A DNA stretch of 64,000 bases from Gudongella sp034006985 (GTDB lineage Bacteria > Bacillota > Clostridia > Tissierellales > Tissierellaceae): the NCBI GenBank assembly GCA_034006985.1, contig JAVERT010000001.1, positions 257,700 through 321,699 of the forward strand. Direction: 5' to 3'. The notes below the pieces were generated by a model. The model saw nothing but the letters and a program-made list of their open reading frames with translations, ran no database searches and had not been told where the DNA came from. Numbering within the stretch: the stretch's first letter is position 1; every line of letters begins with the position of its first letter. Shown piece by piece: positions 42,995-53,538 of the stretch. The position numbers were made by a program, and so were the translations under genes.

Positions 42995-45650
42995 ACCAAC
43001 TATCACCTTCTATTATTTCAACCTTAAGTGGAACTCTTAATGAAATAACTTCTTCCATTGTAGTTTTCATCATTTTTTTTACGTATTCTATTTCATCTTT
43101 GTGAGCCTCAATTATCAATTCATCATGTATAGTCAATACAATCTTAGATAATAACTTCTCTTCCTTAAGTTTTTTATATATACATACCATAGCCATTTTA
43201 ATAATATCTGCAGCGCTACCCTGTATCGGCATATTCATCGCTACTCTCTCTCCGAAGGATCTTATATTATAATTCTTTGATTCTAACTCAGGTATATATC
43301 TCCTCCTATTTAACAACGTTTCAACATAACCATCCTCTTTACCTTTTGAAATAGCCTCATCCATGTAAATCTTAACTAGTTTATAATTATTAAAGTAACC
43401 ATCTATATATTTTCTAGCTTCTTTTCTTGAGATACCTATATCTTTTGATAAACTAAAATCTGATATGCCATAAACAATACTAAAATTAATAGCCTTAGCT
43501 TTATACCTTAAATCTAAAGTTACTTCATCTAATGGCACTTCAAAGACTTCTGAAGCTGTTTTGGTGTGTATGTCCTCATCCTTAATAAAAGCTTCCTTCA
43601 TCTTAGGGTCATCAGAAATATGCGCTAATATTCTTAACTCTATCTGTGAATAATCTCCATCCAAAAATCTATAATCAGGACTTTGTGCTATAAACGCTTT
43701 ACGTATTCTTCTACCATCTTCGCTTCTTATTGGTATGTTTTGTAAATTTGGGTCTGTACTTGAAATTCTACCTGTTGATGTTATTGTTTGATTAAATTTT
43801 GAATGAATTCTGCCAGTTCTTTTACTTATCATTGTATTAAGCCCATCTATATAAGTAGATTTAAGCTTAACTATTTGCCTGTATCTCAACACTTTTTCAA
43901 TTATTGGGTGTTTATCTTTTAATGATTCTAGAACTTCTACATCAGTTGAATAACCTGTTTTAGTTTTCTTTACAACGGGTAATTCTAGTCTATCAAATAG
44001 GATTTCACCGAGTTGTTTTGGTGAGTTTATGTTAAACTCTTCATTTGCAAGTTCATATATTTGTCCTATCAACTTGTTAATCTCATCTTCAAACTCAATA
44101 CCTAGTTCATCTAATTTATTCTTATCGACAAGTACTCCACTATATTCCATATGTGCTAAAACTTCTACTAGAGGCATTTCTATTTCATTAAATAATTCGT
44201 CCATATTTCTATCTTTAATAATGTTTATCATTATGGGTTCTAATTTTACCACAGTCTCCAATATAAATGCAGTATAATTCATCAACTCATCTTTTGAAAG
44301 TTCTTCATATTTCTTTCTCTTTTTCCCCTTACCCAATAGTGCTTCAATATCCGGTCCATAATTTTCGAAGTATTCTTCACTTAAACTATTTATGGATAAA
44401 TTGCTTTGACTAGGATTTATAATATACTCCGCAATTGATGCATCAAATTGCAAATTGTTAATTAGCCAACCCATCTTAATTATTTCTACAATATCAGACT
44501 TGACATCCCAGCTTATTTTTTCTATTTCTTCTGATTGAAATAACTTTTTCAGATTTTCCATTTGCACAAAATCTATCTCATTAATATCACACCAATATAT
44601 TTCAAAATTAGGAACTTTAATTCCTAAACCTATCGGATTTTGTTCTATATAATCTTCTCTTGATATAAACTTAAAAGCAAATTTCCCTTCTTTTTTTATA
44701 TCCTCTATTAGTCTGTCCCATTGAGATAAATTAGATATGGATATAATCCCATTTTTATAAGAATTCACATCTACTAAATCCTTTGCTGTATTTGGTAACT
44801 TTGATTTTAAACTCCTAAATTCAAGCTTTTCATATATTTTTGCTAATTCTCCAAAATTTTGTTCTTCAGGCTTTAAATCTTTAATTTCTAAATGAAGTGG
44901 TACATTAGTTATAATTTCACCTAGTTTTCTACTCAAAAAAGCTATTTGTTTATTATCTTCTAATCTATCATGTAATTTACCAGTAATAGACTCTAAATTC
45001 TCATATACTCCTTCTAATGAACCATATTGCCTTATAAGTTTTAATGCAGTCTTTTCTCCTATACCTGCAATTCCAGGTATATTATCAGACTTATCTCCCA
45101 TTAATCCTTTAACATCAATAAACTCCAATGGTTCGATTTCATATTCATCAATGATTCTCTGTTTGTTATATGTTTCTATTTCTGAAATGCCTTTTTTAGT
45201 TAAAATAACCTTAACATGCTTTTCTGCAAGCTGTAAATAATCTTTATCAGCTGTTACTAATAGAACTTCATAACCTTCATCAGAACCTTTTTTTGCAAAT
45301 GTACCTGCTATATCATCGGCCTCATATTTATCCATATCTAAAGTTTTTAGCCCCATGTTTTTTAGAATATCCTTGATTATTGGGAATTGTTGTGACAGTT
45401 CACTAGGTGTTTTTTCTCTTGTACCTTTGTATTCTTTAAATTGATCATGTCTTATCGTTGGACCTGATCTATCAAAAGCAACACAAATATAATCTGGAGA
45501 ATACTCTTCCCTTATTCTATAAAGCATGCTAAGGAATCCATATACACCTCCAGTGAAAATTCCACCCTTTGTCATTAAAAGCGGTAGTGCATAAAAAGCT
45601 CTGTAAATAAGTGAGCTCCCATCAATTATCATCAATCTATCTTTACTCAT
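42981..45650 (-). CDS. polA: DNA polymerase I
   Basis: 889 residues. An N-terminal 5'-3' exonuclease (IIDGSSLIYRAFYALP, DKYEADDIAGT), a central degenerate 3'-5' exonuclease-like region (about 310-480, acidic exo residues not evident), and the polymerase domain with DYSQIELRILAH, RKARKYIDGYF-type O-helix region, and IHDELIIE motif C. GGGAGGGG precedes the ATG. Confidence 0.96.
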   Translation of the reverse strand: MSKDRLMIIDGSSLIYRAFYALPLLMTKGGIFTGGVYGFLSMLYRIREEYSPDYICVAFDRSGPTIRHDQFKEYKGTREKTPSELSQQFPIIKDILKNMGLKTLDMDKYEADDIAGTFAKKGSDEGYEVLLVTADKDYLQLAEKHVKVILTKKGISEIETYNKQRIIDEYEIEPLEFIDVKGLMGDKSDNIPGIAGIGEKTALKLIRQYGSLEGVYENLESITGKLHDRLEDNKQIAFLSRKLGEIITNVPLHLEIKDLKPEEQNFGELAKIYEKLEFRSLKSKLPNTAKDLVDVNSYKNGIISISNLSQWDRLIEDIKKEGKFAFKFISREDYIEQNPIGLGIKVPNFEIYWCDINEIDFVQMENLKKLFQSEEIEKISWDVKSDIVEIIKMGWLINNLQFDASIAEYIINPSQSNLSINSLSEEYFENYGPDIEALLGKGKKRKKYEELSKDELMNYTAFILETVVKLEPIMINIIKDRNMDELFNEIEMPLVEVLAHMEYSGVLVDKNKLDELGIEFEDEINKLIGQIYELANEEFNINSPKQLGEILFDRLELPVVKKTKTGYSTDVEVLESLKDKHPIIEKVLRYRQIVKLKSTYIDGLNTMISKRTGRIHSKFNQTITSTGRISSTDPNLQNIPIRSEDGRRIRKAFIAQSPDYRFLDGDYSQIELRILAHISDDPKMKEAFIKDEDIHTKTASEVFEVPLDEVTLDLRYKAKAINFSIVYGISDFSLSKDIGISRKEARKYIDGYFNNYKLVKIYMDEAISKGKEDGYVETLLNRRRYIPELESKNYNIRSFGERVAMNMPIQGSAADIIKMAMVCIYKKLKEEKLLSKIVLTIHDELIIEAHKDEIEYVKKMMKTTMEEVISLRVPLKVEIIEGDSWYDTK

Positions 45651-45680
45651 TTTTAGCCCCTCCCAATAACTCTATATAAT

Positions 45681-45709
45681 AGTATACATTATGTAGTTTA
45701 GTCCGTAAA
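45681..45709 (-). promoter_or_regulatory. polA promoter candidate
   Basis: TTTACG (45709-45704), 17-bp spacer, TATACT (45686-45681), about 30 bp before the polA start. Divergent from the tRNA-Leu promoter. Confidence 0.6.
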
Positions 45710-45753
45710 CATTTTAGACTTATTATGCTATGTTTATTATCAAAATAAAAATA

Positions 45754-45782
45754 TTGATTTTTAATGCTTTCTGTGTTAGTAT
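45754..45782 (+). promoter_or_regulatory. promoter of tRNA-Leu(CAA)
   Basis: TTGATT, exact 17-bp spacer, TAGTAT, ending 18 bp before the tRNA 5' end. Confidence 0.65.
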
Positions 45783-45799
45783 AGATTTCGTAGCCAGAT

Positions 45800-45886
45800 G
45801 CCGGGGTGATGGAATTGGCAGACGTACTGGACTCAAAATCCAGCGGTGGTGACACCGTGCGGGTTCAAATCCCGCTCCCGGCACCA
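45800..45886 (+). tRNA. tRNA-Leu (anticodon CAA)
   Basis: 87 nt with encoded CCA. Acceptor GCCGGGG/TCCCGGC; anticodon stem CTGGA/TCCAG with loop CTCAAAA gives CAA. Class II variable arm GGTGGTGACACC. It is the only plus-strand tRNA in the window. Confidence 0.95.
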
Positions 45887-45901
45887 TATTTTTTTAAGTT
45901 T

Positions 45902-45926
45902 AAAAAGACCTTTTAAAGGTCTTTTT
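45902..45926. terminator. bidirectional terminator between tRNA-Leu and mltG
   Basis: AAAAAGACCTTT/AAAGGTCTTTTT is a 12-bp inverted repeat with A- and T-runs at its ends. It serves both the tRNA and the converging mltG. Confidence 0.85.
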
Positions 45927-46934
45927 TTATTGTGTTTTTCTGTAATTTTCAACGTTTATAAGATGTTCTGCATAGGTTTTTGCAAACACATGACCATTTT
46001 CCCCCATAACATAATAAAGATACTCATGTTCTTCTGGAAAAAGACTTGCATAAATTGAATTTTTACCAGGATTTGCAATAGGACCAACTGGAATTCCTTT
46101 ATTTCTATAAGTGTTATAAGGATTGTCTTTTTCTAAATCCTCATACAATACTCTAGTCATATGTTCTTTTCCTTCACCAATTCCATATATAACAGTTGCA
46201 TCAATTTGTAATGGCATTCCTAATCTTAATCTATTATAGATTACTCCACTTATTTTCGCTCTTTCTTCATCATTATATGCTTCTCTTTCTATCAATGATG
46301 CTATAGTTAAAATCTGATGTTTATTATATTCGGATTGTGAGAGTTTAACTAACATATCCTCATCCCAAACATCTGCACCTGTTTTATATAGAGTATTGAC
46401 TATTTCTTCTATTGTTTGCTTATTTGAAAAATAATATGTTTCTGGAAACAAATAACCTTCCATGCTAAAATAAATCTCTTCATTGGAATAATTTGAGCTT
46501 AAATTAGCATTGTAGTATTCTTCCGTGGCTTCAATAAACTCATCAAGACTTGATATGCCAGATTCTTCTAATTTGCTAGCAAACTGATATAAAATGAAAC
46601 CTTCTGGAAAAGTTACAACAATGGGAACATCTATTTCACCTTGTTGAATAATCTCATAAATATCTTGAATTGTCGAATTCTTTTTAATTGTATATTTACC
46701 AGGCTTTATCTTAGTTGCAATATCCTTACCATTGTATCTAAACCAATATTTACTCTTGATTACCCCATCATTATACAGTTTTGAAGATACTATCCCTAAA
46801 GAATCTCCAGACTCTACAATAAGTATCTCTTCATTTTCATTAAATGTTTCATTTAAATAGCCTGGCAAAAAGAAAAACGCCCCTACACCAGCTATAAGAA
46901 TTAATAAAACTAATACTAAAATCAGTTTTTTCAT
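45927..46934 (-). CDS. mltG: endolytic transglycosylase MltG
   Basis: 335 residues. An N-terminal membrane helix, then the YceG/MltG fold: LASLIEREAYNDEERAKISGVIYNRL (split around the catalytic Glu in IEREA), MPLQIDATVIYG, YNTYRNKGIPVGPIANPG. It cleaves nascent glycan strands near the membrane and sets their length. Confidence 0.94.
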   Translation of the reverse strand: MKKLILVLVLLILIAGVGAFFFLPGYLNETFNENEEILIVESGDSLGIVSSKLYNDGVIKSKYWFRYNGKDIATKIKPGKYTIKKNSTIQDIYEIIQQGEIDVPIVVTFPEGFILYQFASKLEESGISSLDEFIEATEEYYNANLSSNYSNEEIYFSMEGYLFPETYYFSNKQTIEEIVNTLYKTGADVWDEDMLVKLSQSEYNKHQILTIASLIEREAYNDEERAKISGVIYNRLRLGMPLQIDATVIYGIGEGKEHMTRVLYEDLEKDNPYNTYRNKGIPVGPIANPGKNSIYASLFPEEHEYLYYVMGENGHVFAKTYAEHLINVENYRKTQ

Positions 46935-46963
46935 AACATGACTCCTTTAGAAAGTAATCTTAA

Positions 46964-48100
46964 CTATATGTCTTTTATATATATCCTATATGTTTTATAC
47001 TTTTCCCCACCATACTTTTCTATATCTAATTTCATAGTCGTATTGTAATCCCAGATAGTAGAACCTTCAACAAATTTATATCCTTTTTCAACCGCTGCTT
47101 TGTAAATATGCCAGTATATTGCTGAAGAAACTCCTTTTTTTTGATATTCTGGCACAACAAACAAGACAAAAAATCTAATACTTTTAATTTTATTTTTATA
47201 ATACAAAAATTTAAATATTCCAAAAGGAAACAATCTCCCTTTCATCTTTGATAAAACCTCATTATAATTAGGAAGCGCAATATTAAAACCTACAGGTTCA
47301 TTATCTTCATTCCGAGCAATATATATAAGGTCTGGATCTGCATATGGTATCAATTGTTTAGCTATTAAATCCATTTCTTCATCATTGGGAGGAATAAAGT
47401 CTAACCATTCTGTAGGCATAGCTTTTTCAATTATGATTTTTACATCTTTCATTTCATTAGCTATATTTTGTAAATCAATCCGTTTTAAATTGAATTTATA
47501 TCTCTCCATTGCATATGGAACTATATCTTTATACCTGTCGATATTTTTATTATCGCTTGTGCTTTTATACGCATAAACATCTTCATACTTTTGAAAACCA
47601 TATTCAGTAAAAAGATTTGGATAATATGGTTTATTATAGGTATTCATTATAAGCGTTGGATCTGTAAAGTTATCTAATAATAAACCCCTATTATCATCTC
47701 CCCCCGGTAGGGAAAGAGGGCCTTTTATTTTTTTCATTCCTCTATCTTGAAGCCACTTTACTACATATTCAAACATTTGATTAGATACATCTTTGTTATC
47801 AATGCATTCAAAAAGAGAAATATATCCTTCTTTAATATTTTTATTTTCATTTAAATGTTCATTTATACCTACTAATAATCTTCCAACTACTTTGTTATCC
47901 TTTATTGCAACTATCCTTTCATTGGGACCTGATTGATTTAAATAATTATCTTCACCCACAACATATTTTTTGTAATCAGTTTTTAAAGGTGGCACCCATG
48001 CTTTGTCATTTTTATATAAAACATAAGAAAGCTCAACAAAATCATTTAACAAACCTTTATTATTAACTTTTACAACCTTAATATTATCATTAGAGTTCAA
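46964..48100 (-). CDS. GNAT-fold acetyltransferase-like protein
   Basis: About 378 residues. An N-terminal partial GNAT half (about 10-140) and a C-terminal GNAT half with FFVLFVVPEYQKKGVSSAIYWHIYK (split around VPEYQKKGV, the acetyl-CoA loop). It is a large two-half GNAT family seen in Clostridia and Bacteroidetes; the substrate is unknown. An ATG at 48109 directly abuts AGGAG, while TTG 48100 is 9 nt away, so TTG is preferred. It lies 20 bp after lplA. Confidence 0.8.
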   Translation of the reverse strand: MNSNDNIKVVKVNNKGLLNDFVELSYVLYKNDKAWVPPLKTDYKKYVVGEDNYLNQSGPNERIVAIKDNKVVGRLLVGINEHLNENKNIKEGYISLFECIDNKDVSNQMFEYVVKWLQDRGMKKIKGPLSLPGGDDNRGLLLDNFTDPTLIMNTYNKPYYPNLFTEYGFQKYEDVYAYKSTSDNKNIDRYKDIVPYAMERYKFNLKRIDLQNIANEMKDVKIIIEKAMPTEWLDFIPPNDEEMDLIAKQLIPYADPDLIYIARNEDNEPVGFNIALPNYNEVLSKMKGRLFPFGIFKFLYYKNKIKSIRFFVLFVVPEYQKKGVSSAIYWHIYKAAVEKGYKFVEGSTIWDYNTTMKLDIEKYGGEKYKTYRIYIKDI

Positions 48101-48120
48101 ATATTTCATCTCCTGGTCAT

Positions 48121-49113
48121 TTAATCAAACATAAAGCTTAAAAAATCTTCTTTATTTACATTGCCAAAATAATCACCTATTTCAACCCCATTAAGCATTT
48201 GTTCTATTGACTCCTTATCATACTTGGAGCCTTTCAACTTATTTTCTAATCCAACCACTTCTTTTGTTCCAAAAAAGTCTCCGTATATCTTAGCTTCTTC
48301 TATAAATCCTGATTTAATTTCTAGCCTTAATTCAATAGAGCCTGATGCAAATCTCTTATAATTCTTCCAGCCAAAATCAGGTGATTCTCCATAGTTCCAT
48401 TCCCATTTATTATATCTATTCTCATATAATGCTTGTATCTCTTTTAATTGTTGTAAAGTTAATTTGTATTCTATAGGTGCTTCCTCATTATATTTGAAAA
48501 TATGGTTTAATAGCATTTTTTTAAACTCCAATATAGAAATATCTTCTGTCATGTGTGGTTTAATATTTGTAACTCTTGATTTAACTGATTTAACACCTTT
48601 CGACTCTATTTTATCAGCTTTTACATTTAGAGCATCCGATAATACTGAAAGGTCGGTATTAAATAGAATCGTACCATGATTTAAAATTCTCTTTTTCCAA
48701 ACGCTTTGAGCTATCCCCGATATTTTTTTCCCATCAAGAGTTAAATCATTTCTTCCAGAGAGCTCTGCCATTATTCCAAACTTCTCTAATGACTTTAGAA
48801 TTGGTATATTTATCTGTCTAAAATCAATTTTCTCTTTTCCAACTGCATTAGTAAAAATTGAGAAATTAAGATTCCCCAAATCTTGATATACAGCTCCTCC
48901 TCCAGTAATTCTTCTAACTACATCTATGTTGTTTTTTTTAATATAATCCCCATTAATCTCTTCAATAGTATTCTGGTTTTTCCCCACAACTATAGTTGGA
49001 CTATTAATCCAAAGATAGACAAAATCCTCATCTCTGGGCAAATTCTTAAAGCAATACTCTTCAAATGCTAAATTATAGTATGGATTATTAGAAAAACTCT
49101 CAATATATTTCAT
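48121..49113 (-). CDS. lplA: lipoate-protein ligase A
   Basis: 330 residues from ATG 49113, behind AAGGAGG. BPL/LPL fold: YLWINSPTIVVGKNQNT, RRITGGGAVYQDLGNLNFSIF (split around RRITGGGAV) and KISGIAQ. It has the C-terminal accessory domain. It attaches lipoate (via lipoyl-AMP) to E2 or glycine-cleavage H proteins. Confidence 0.94.
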   Translation of the reverse strand: MKYIESFSNNPYYNLAFEEYCFKNLPRDEDFVYLWINSPTIVVGKNQNTIEEINGDYIKKNNIDVVRRITGGGAVYQDLGNLNFSIFTNAVGKEKIDFRQINIPILKSLEKFGIMAELSGRNDLTLDGKKISGIAQSVWKKRILNHGTILFNTDLSVLSDALNVKADKIESKGVKSVKSRVTNIKPHMTEDISILEFKKMLLNHIFKYNEEAPIEYKLTLQQLKEIQALYENRYNKWEWNYGESPDFGWKNYKRFASGSIELRLEIKSGFIEEAKIYGDFFGTKEVVGLENKLKGSKYDKESIEQMLNGVEIGDYFGNVNKEDFLSFMFD

Positions 49114-49123
49114 CAATACCTCC

Positions 49124-50752
49124 TTATTTACCTACTAATATATTTAAATCCATTAATTGACTTTCTAACTCTAGAAGTCTATTCTTAAGCAAATCATAAT
49201 TCGTTTTTAAAAGCTCTTCATCTAGCAAACCTTCAGACTTCTTCATAAGCGAATTAAACTGTTCTTGAATATTTTCCAATTCAAGAGTTATATCTTCTCT
49301 TAATACCTCTGGTTTAAATTCAATATCTGGGTCGGCCTCAATATTATCCATATTTATTTTATAGCTATTACCTATCTTAGGTATTATAGTGTCAAAATGC
49401 AATTTTTCTTTAATTATATTCGAAAAAATTTCTGCAGTCTCCTTCTCTCCGTGAACTATAAATACTTTTTTTGGTTTTTCCTTAAAATTACTTAACCATT
49501 TTAGCATAAAACTCTGGTCTGCATGAGCCGAAAATCCTTCAAGGTCATATATCTCTAAAGCAACATCTATTTCCTCACCTAGCAATTTTACTTTTTTTAC
49601 TCCATCTAATAGTATTCTACCTAAAGTTCCTTGAGCTTGATAACCTACGAAAATCAAACTGTTCTTTGGATCCCATAAATTATGCTTTAAATGATGTCTC
49701 ACTCTTCCTGCTGTAGCCATTCCACTTGCTGATATAATAACTTTAGGGAAATCCGCTTTGTTTAAAGCTATTGACTCTTCAGTACTTCTAATATATTTTA
49801 AATTATCAAATGTAAATGGATTATCTCCTTTTAAAATCATATCTTGAGTTGCCTCATTAAAAGTCCCTGAATTTTTTTGAAAAACTTCAGTTGCATTTAC
49901 TGCCATTGGACTATCAATATATACAGGTATTCTCATAATATCTTCCATCTTATTATATTCATAGTATTTATTCAATTCATATATTAATTCTTGAGTTCTA
50001 CCAACAGCAAATGATGGTATTATAACAGTTCCCCCTCTTTTGGCAGTCTTGTTTATAATATCAATCAGTTTTTCAGTACTCTCCTTAAATGGAGGATGAT
50101 CTTTATCCCCATAAGTTGACTCCATAACAAGGTAATCCGCAGAATCTATATATTCAGGTTCACTAATAATCGGTCTTCCAGGCATACCTAAATCTCCTGA
50201 AAAAACAATCTTCGTAGTTTTTTCATCTTCAGTAGCCCAAAGTTCAAGTATCGAAGATCCTAGAATATGACCTGCATCTCTAAATTTAAGTGATATTTCA
50301 TCATTAATATCGATTTTCTGATCATAAAGATAACCCTCAAAATACTTAAGACTCTGCTCTGCATCCGAAATTGTATAAAGTGGTTCTATAGAATCGAGTC
50401 CACTTCTTTTTCTCTTTTTATTTTCCCATTCTGCATCATATTCTTGTATTTTAGCACTATCTAAAAGCATAACTTCACTTAAATCAAAAGTAGCTTTAGT
50501 TGATAAAATCCTTCCATGAAAACCCTCTTTAACTAACTTAGGTATTCTCCCACTATGATCAATATGAGCGTGTGTTAATATTAGTATATCTATTTGTGCA
50601 GGATCATATGGAAATTCTTTGAAATTTAGCCGTTCCATTTCTTTATTGCCTTGAAACATTCCACAATCAATTAAAATATTATGTTTCTTTGTTTTTAGTA
50701 AATAATTTGATCCTGTTACCATCTCAGCTGCTCCTAAAAAACTTAAATGCAT
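49124..50752 (-). CDS. metallo-beta-lactamase/beta-CASP RNase-like protein
   Basis: 542 residues from the ATG at 50752 (MHLSFLGAAEMVTGS), 5 nt after AAGGAGGT. Zinc motif HAHIDHSGR, then the beta-CASP insertion (PSFAVGRTQEL, SASGMATAGR), the RMMBL tail (FSAHAD, VHGEKE) and an added C-terminal coiled coil of about 90 residues. In this family it is an RNA endonuclease related to CPSF73/TTHA0252. The coiled coil may mediate oligomerisation. Confidence 0.9.
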   Translation of the reverse strand: MHLSFLGAAEMVTGSNYLLKTKKHNILIDCGMFQGNKEMERLNFKEFPYDPAQIDILILTHAHIDHSGRIPKLVKEGFHGRILSTKATFDLSEVMLLDSAKIQEYDAEWENKKRKRSGLDSIEPLYTISDAEQSLKYFEGYLYDQKIDINDEISLKFRDAGHILGSSILELWATEDEKTTKIVFSGDLGMPGRPIISEPEYIDSADYLVMESTYGDKDHPPFKESTEKLIDIINKTAKRGGTVIIPSFAVGRTQELIYELNKYYEYNKMEDIMRIPVYIDSPMAVNATEVFQKNSGTFNEATQDMILKGDNPFTFDNLKYIRSTEESIALNKADFPKVIISASGMATAGRVRHHLKHNLWDPKNSLIFVGYQAQGTLGRILLDGVKKVKLLGEEIDVALEIYDLEGFSAHADQSFMLKWLSNFKEKPKKVFIVHGEKETAEIFSNIIKEKLHFDTIIPKIGNSYKINMDNIEADPDIEFKPEVLREDITLELENIQEQFNSLMKKSEGLLDEELLKTNYDLLKNRLLELESQLMDLNILVGK

Positions 50753-50820
50753 ATTATACCTCCTTGTATTGTCTAAATTTAAAACATTTACACTTATCAA
50801 TTATTATACCACTAAATAAA

Positions 50821-50858
50821 AAAAGTTAACTACTCTAAATACAAGTAATTAACCTTTT
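50821..50858 (-). terminator. terminator after potD
   Basis: A stem of about 14 bp (AAAGGTTAATTACT pairing with AGTAGTTAACTTTT, with G-T wobbles) precedes a T-run in the minus direction. Confidence 0.6.
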
Positions 50859-50867
50859 TAATTTTTT

Positions 50868-51908
50868 TTATTGTGCGCTTGTTATTTCAGTCCAAATTCT
50901 ATCGTATTCTCCAATTATATCTTTAGGATCCATAAATATTTCTGTGTTTTCCAACTTCTCATTCGATGGGTATGCTACTTCACTATTCTGAACTTCTTCT
51001 GGTAATAATTCAATTGCTTCTGGTATAGGAGATGAATAACCAATATATTCTGCATTCATTGCAGCAATATCAGGTCTTGTCATAAAATTAATAAACTGTT
51101 CTGCAGCCTCTTTATTCTCTGCATTCTTTGGTACTACCATTGCATCAAACCACAGATTTGTTCCTTCTTCTGGAATTACATATTTTAAATCTGAATCTTC
51201 TTCTATCATAGCTGCAGCATCACCAGACCAAACTACTGCAATAGAAGCTTCTCCGCCAATCATAACATCTTTAACTTCATCCCCAAGGTATGCATAGACT
51301 ATTGGTTTTTGTTTAATTAGCTCATCTCTTGCCTCTTCAAGTTCCTCTATACTTCTTGTATTCATTGAATAATGGAGTTTTTTAAGTGCAACAGCCAATG
51401 TATCTCTTTGGCTATTTAGCATTATTATCTCACCAGCAAACTCTTCATCCCATAAATCAGCCCAAGATGTAAGTTCCCTATCTATCATGCTTGTATTATA
51501 AATTATGCCCACTGTTCCCCACATATAAGGAACAGAATATAGATTTTTAAGATCATAATCTAGATTTAAAAATCTTTCATCAACACCTTTAATCATAGGA
51601 ATATTATTTAGATCTATTTCAGATAGCAAATCTTCACTTATCATTCTTTCTATCATGTAATCTGAAGGAAAAACTACATCGTAGCTACTCCCACCTTGCT
51701 TCATCTTTACATAAAGGTCTTCATTTGTGGCATAAGTATCATAAATTACCCTTATTCCAGTCTCTTCTTCAAATATTTCTAATACATCAGTATTTATATA
51801 CTCCCCCCAATTATAAACATTTATACTTGGTTTAGATTCTCCACATCCAGATAAAACACTTGTTATAAGCAGCGTTAAAGTTACTAATAAAATCAATCTT
51901 TTTTTCAT
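50868..51908 (-). CDS. potD: spermidine/putrescine-binding lipoprotein PotD
   Basis: 346 residues. Lipobox LSGC (Cys22), then NVYNWGEYI, a family-1 polyamine-binding fold with SDYMIERM, MWGTVGIIYN and VVWSGDAAAM. It delivers polyamines to PotBC. Last gene of the pot operon, 4 bp after potC. Confidence 0.94.
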   Translation of the reverse strand: MKKRLILLVTLTLLITSVLSGCGESKPSINVYNWGEYINTDVLEIFEEETGIRVIYDTYATNEDLYVKMKQGGSSYDVVFPSDYMIERMISEDLLSEIDLNNIPMIKGVDERFLNLDYDLKNLYSVPYMWGTVGIIYNTSMIDRELTSWADLWDEEFAGEIIMLNSQRDTLAVALKKLHYSMNTRSIEELEEARDELIKQKPIVYAYLGDEVKDVMIGGEASIAVVWSGDAAAMIEEDSDLKYVIPEEGTNLWFDAMVVPKNAENKEAAEQFINFMTRPDIAAMNAEYIGYSSPIPEAIELLPEEVQNSEVAYPSNEKLENTEIFMDPKDIIGEYDRIWTEITSAQ

Positions 51909-51912
51909 TTAA

Positions 51913-52704
51913 TTACCTTCTTTCTTCAATCAATTTTTCTGTTTTCTCACTTCTATAATTAATAATTAATAGCAGTACTATCATAAAAATAAACATCAAT
52001 GTTGATAATGCATTTATTATTGGGTTAATACCCTTTCTTGCCATTGAATAAATATATATGCTTAAATTTGATATCCCATGTCCAGTTGTAAAAAAGCTAA
52101 TTACAAAATCATCAATGGACAAAGTAAAAGCAAGTAATGCACCAGTGATTATACCTGGTAAAATTTGCGGAATTATAATCTTTCTCAAAGAATAAAATGG
52201 AGTTGCACCTAAATCCATTGCTGCTTCTGCCAAGTAAACATTCATTTGTTTTAGTTTTGGTAAAATTGATAGAATAACATATGGCACTGAGAAAGTAATA
52301 TGTGCTAGTAGCAATGAAAATAATCCAAAATTAATATGAGCCAATCTGAAAAGCGCCATTAATGCTACTGCAGTAACAATATCTGGATTTAATACTGGCA
52401 AATAATTAAGATTTAATATCACTTTTTTATTTAGCCCTCTCATTCCATGTATCCCAATAGCCGCAAAAGTCCCTAACACTGTGGAAATAATAGAAGAGCT
52501 TAGTGCAATAATCAAAGTATAATATAGTGCTCTTAAAGCTTCTTTGTTTTTGAATAATTCATAATACCACTTAAGTGTAAAACCGTTCCAAGAACCTCTC
52601 AATTTCGAATCATTAAAAGAATAAATAATTAAGACTATTATTGGAGCGTAAAGAAATATAAAAACCAAAATTGCGTAAAATCTTTTTAAATTCTTATTTA
52701 CCAT
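51913..52704 (-). CDS. potC: polyamine ABC transporter permease PotC
   Basis: 263 residues, six helices, with the EAA loop (EAAMDLGATPFYSLRKIIIPQ) that contacts the ATPase. It overlaps potB by 7 bp. Confidence 0.94.
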   Translation of the reverse strand: MVNKNLKRFYAILVFIFLYAPIIVLIIYSFNDSKLRGSWNGFTLKWYYELFKNKEALRALYYTLIIALSSSIISTVLGTFAAIGIHGMRGLNKKVILNLNYLPVLNPDIVTAVALMALFRLAHINFGLFSLLLAHITFSVPYVILSILPKLKQMNVYLAEAAMDLGATPFYSLRKIIIPQILPGIITGALLAFTLSIDDFVISFFTTGHGISNLSIYIYSMARKGINPIINALSTLMFIFMIVLLLIINYRSEKTEKLIEERR

Positions 52705-53537
52705 AGCCCTCCTCCTTTACCTTCTTTATCTTTATCGAATTTTGAACTTAAAGCTATCGATATAAGAATAAATACCATTAGGATTATAGACATAGCTGAA
52801 CCAAAATGCCAATCGTTTGTATATCTAAATTGTTGTTCAATAAGATTTCCTATTAATGTAGATTTATTACCACCTAAAAGACTCGAAATAACAAAAGTAC
52901 TGACAGCTGGAATAAATACCATTGTTATACCTGTTATCACTCCCGGTATGCTTAGTGGTAAAACAACTCTTGTAAAAACCATCCTTTTATTAGCACCTAA
53001 ATCCCTTGCAGCTTCTAGTAATCGATTATCCATTTTTATTAGAACTGAAAAAATAGGCAAAATCATAAATGGCAAAAAATTATATACCATTCCCAGTAAA
53101 ACTGTAGTGTCATTATACAATAATTGAACATTATTGAAGCCAATATAACTTAAAGCCTTACTCAATATCCCATTTTTCCCTAACAGCGTAAGCCACGCAT
53201 ATGTTCTTAATAAAAAATTCATCCACATTGGAATTACAACCAACAAAATCATAATATTTCTTATTCTAGGTTTTTCCTTGCTGATGATATAGGCAAGAGG
53301 ATATCCTATCAAAAGACATATAACAGTCGAAATCAAAGCAAGATTAACCGATTTATAAAGCACATTAAGATATATCGGAGTAAAGAACCTCTTGAAATTT
53401 TCTATACTAAAAGAGAAAGTTTGAAAGTTTTGACTATCCCCAGTCGTAAAAGCAAAATAGGCCACCAATAATAATGGTATTAAAATAAATATTCCTAACC
53501 ATAAAAAATATGGATATCCTATATTTTTAAACTTCAT
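52698..53537 (-). CDS. potB: polyamine ABC transporter permease PotB
   Basis: 279 residues, six helices, EAA loop EAARDLGANKRMVFTRVVLP. It begins one base after potA ends. Pairs with PotC to form the channel. Confidence 0.94.
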   Translation of the reverse strand: MKFKNIGYPYFLWLGIFILIPLLLVAYFAFTTGDSQNFQTFSFSIENFKRFFTPIYLNVLYKSVNLALISTVICLLIGYPLAYIISKEKPRIRNIMILLVVIPMWMNFLLRTYAWLTLLGKNGILSKALSYIGFNNVQLLYNDTTVLLGMVYNFLPFMILPIFSVLIKMDNRLLEAARDLGANKRMVFTRVVLPLSIPGVITGITMVFIPAVSTFVISSLLGGNKSTLIGNLIEQQFRYTNDWHFGSAMSIILMVFILISIALSSKFDKDKEGKGGGLW

Positions 53538-53538
53538 T

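Noticed and set aside
45643..45855. Minus-strand frame of 70 codons upstream of polA
   Set aside because: It is antisense to tRNA-Leu(CAA) and runs through both promoters. A shadow of the tRNA gene.
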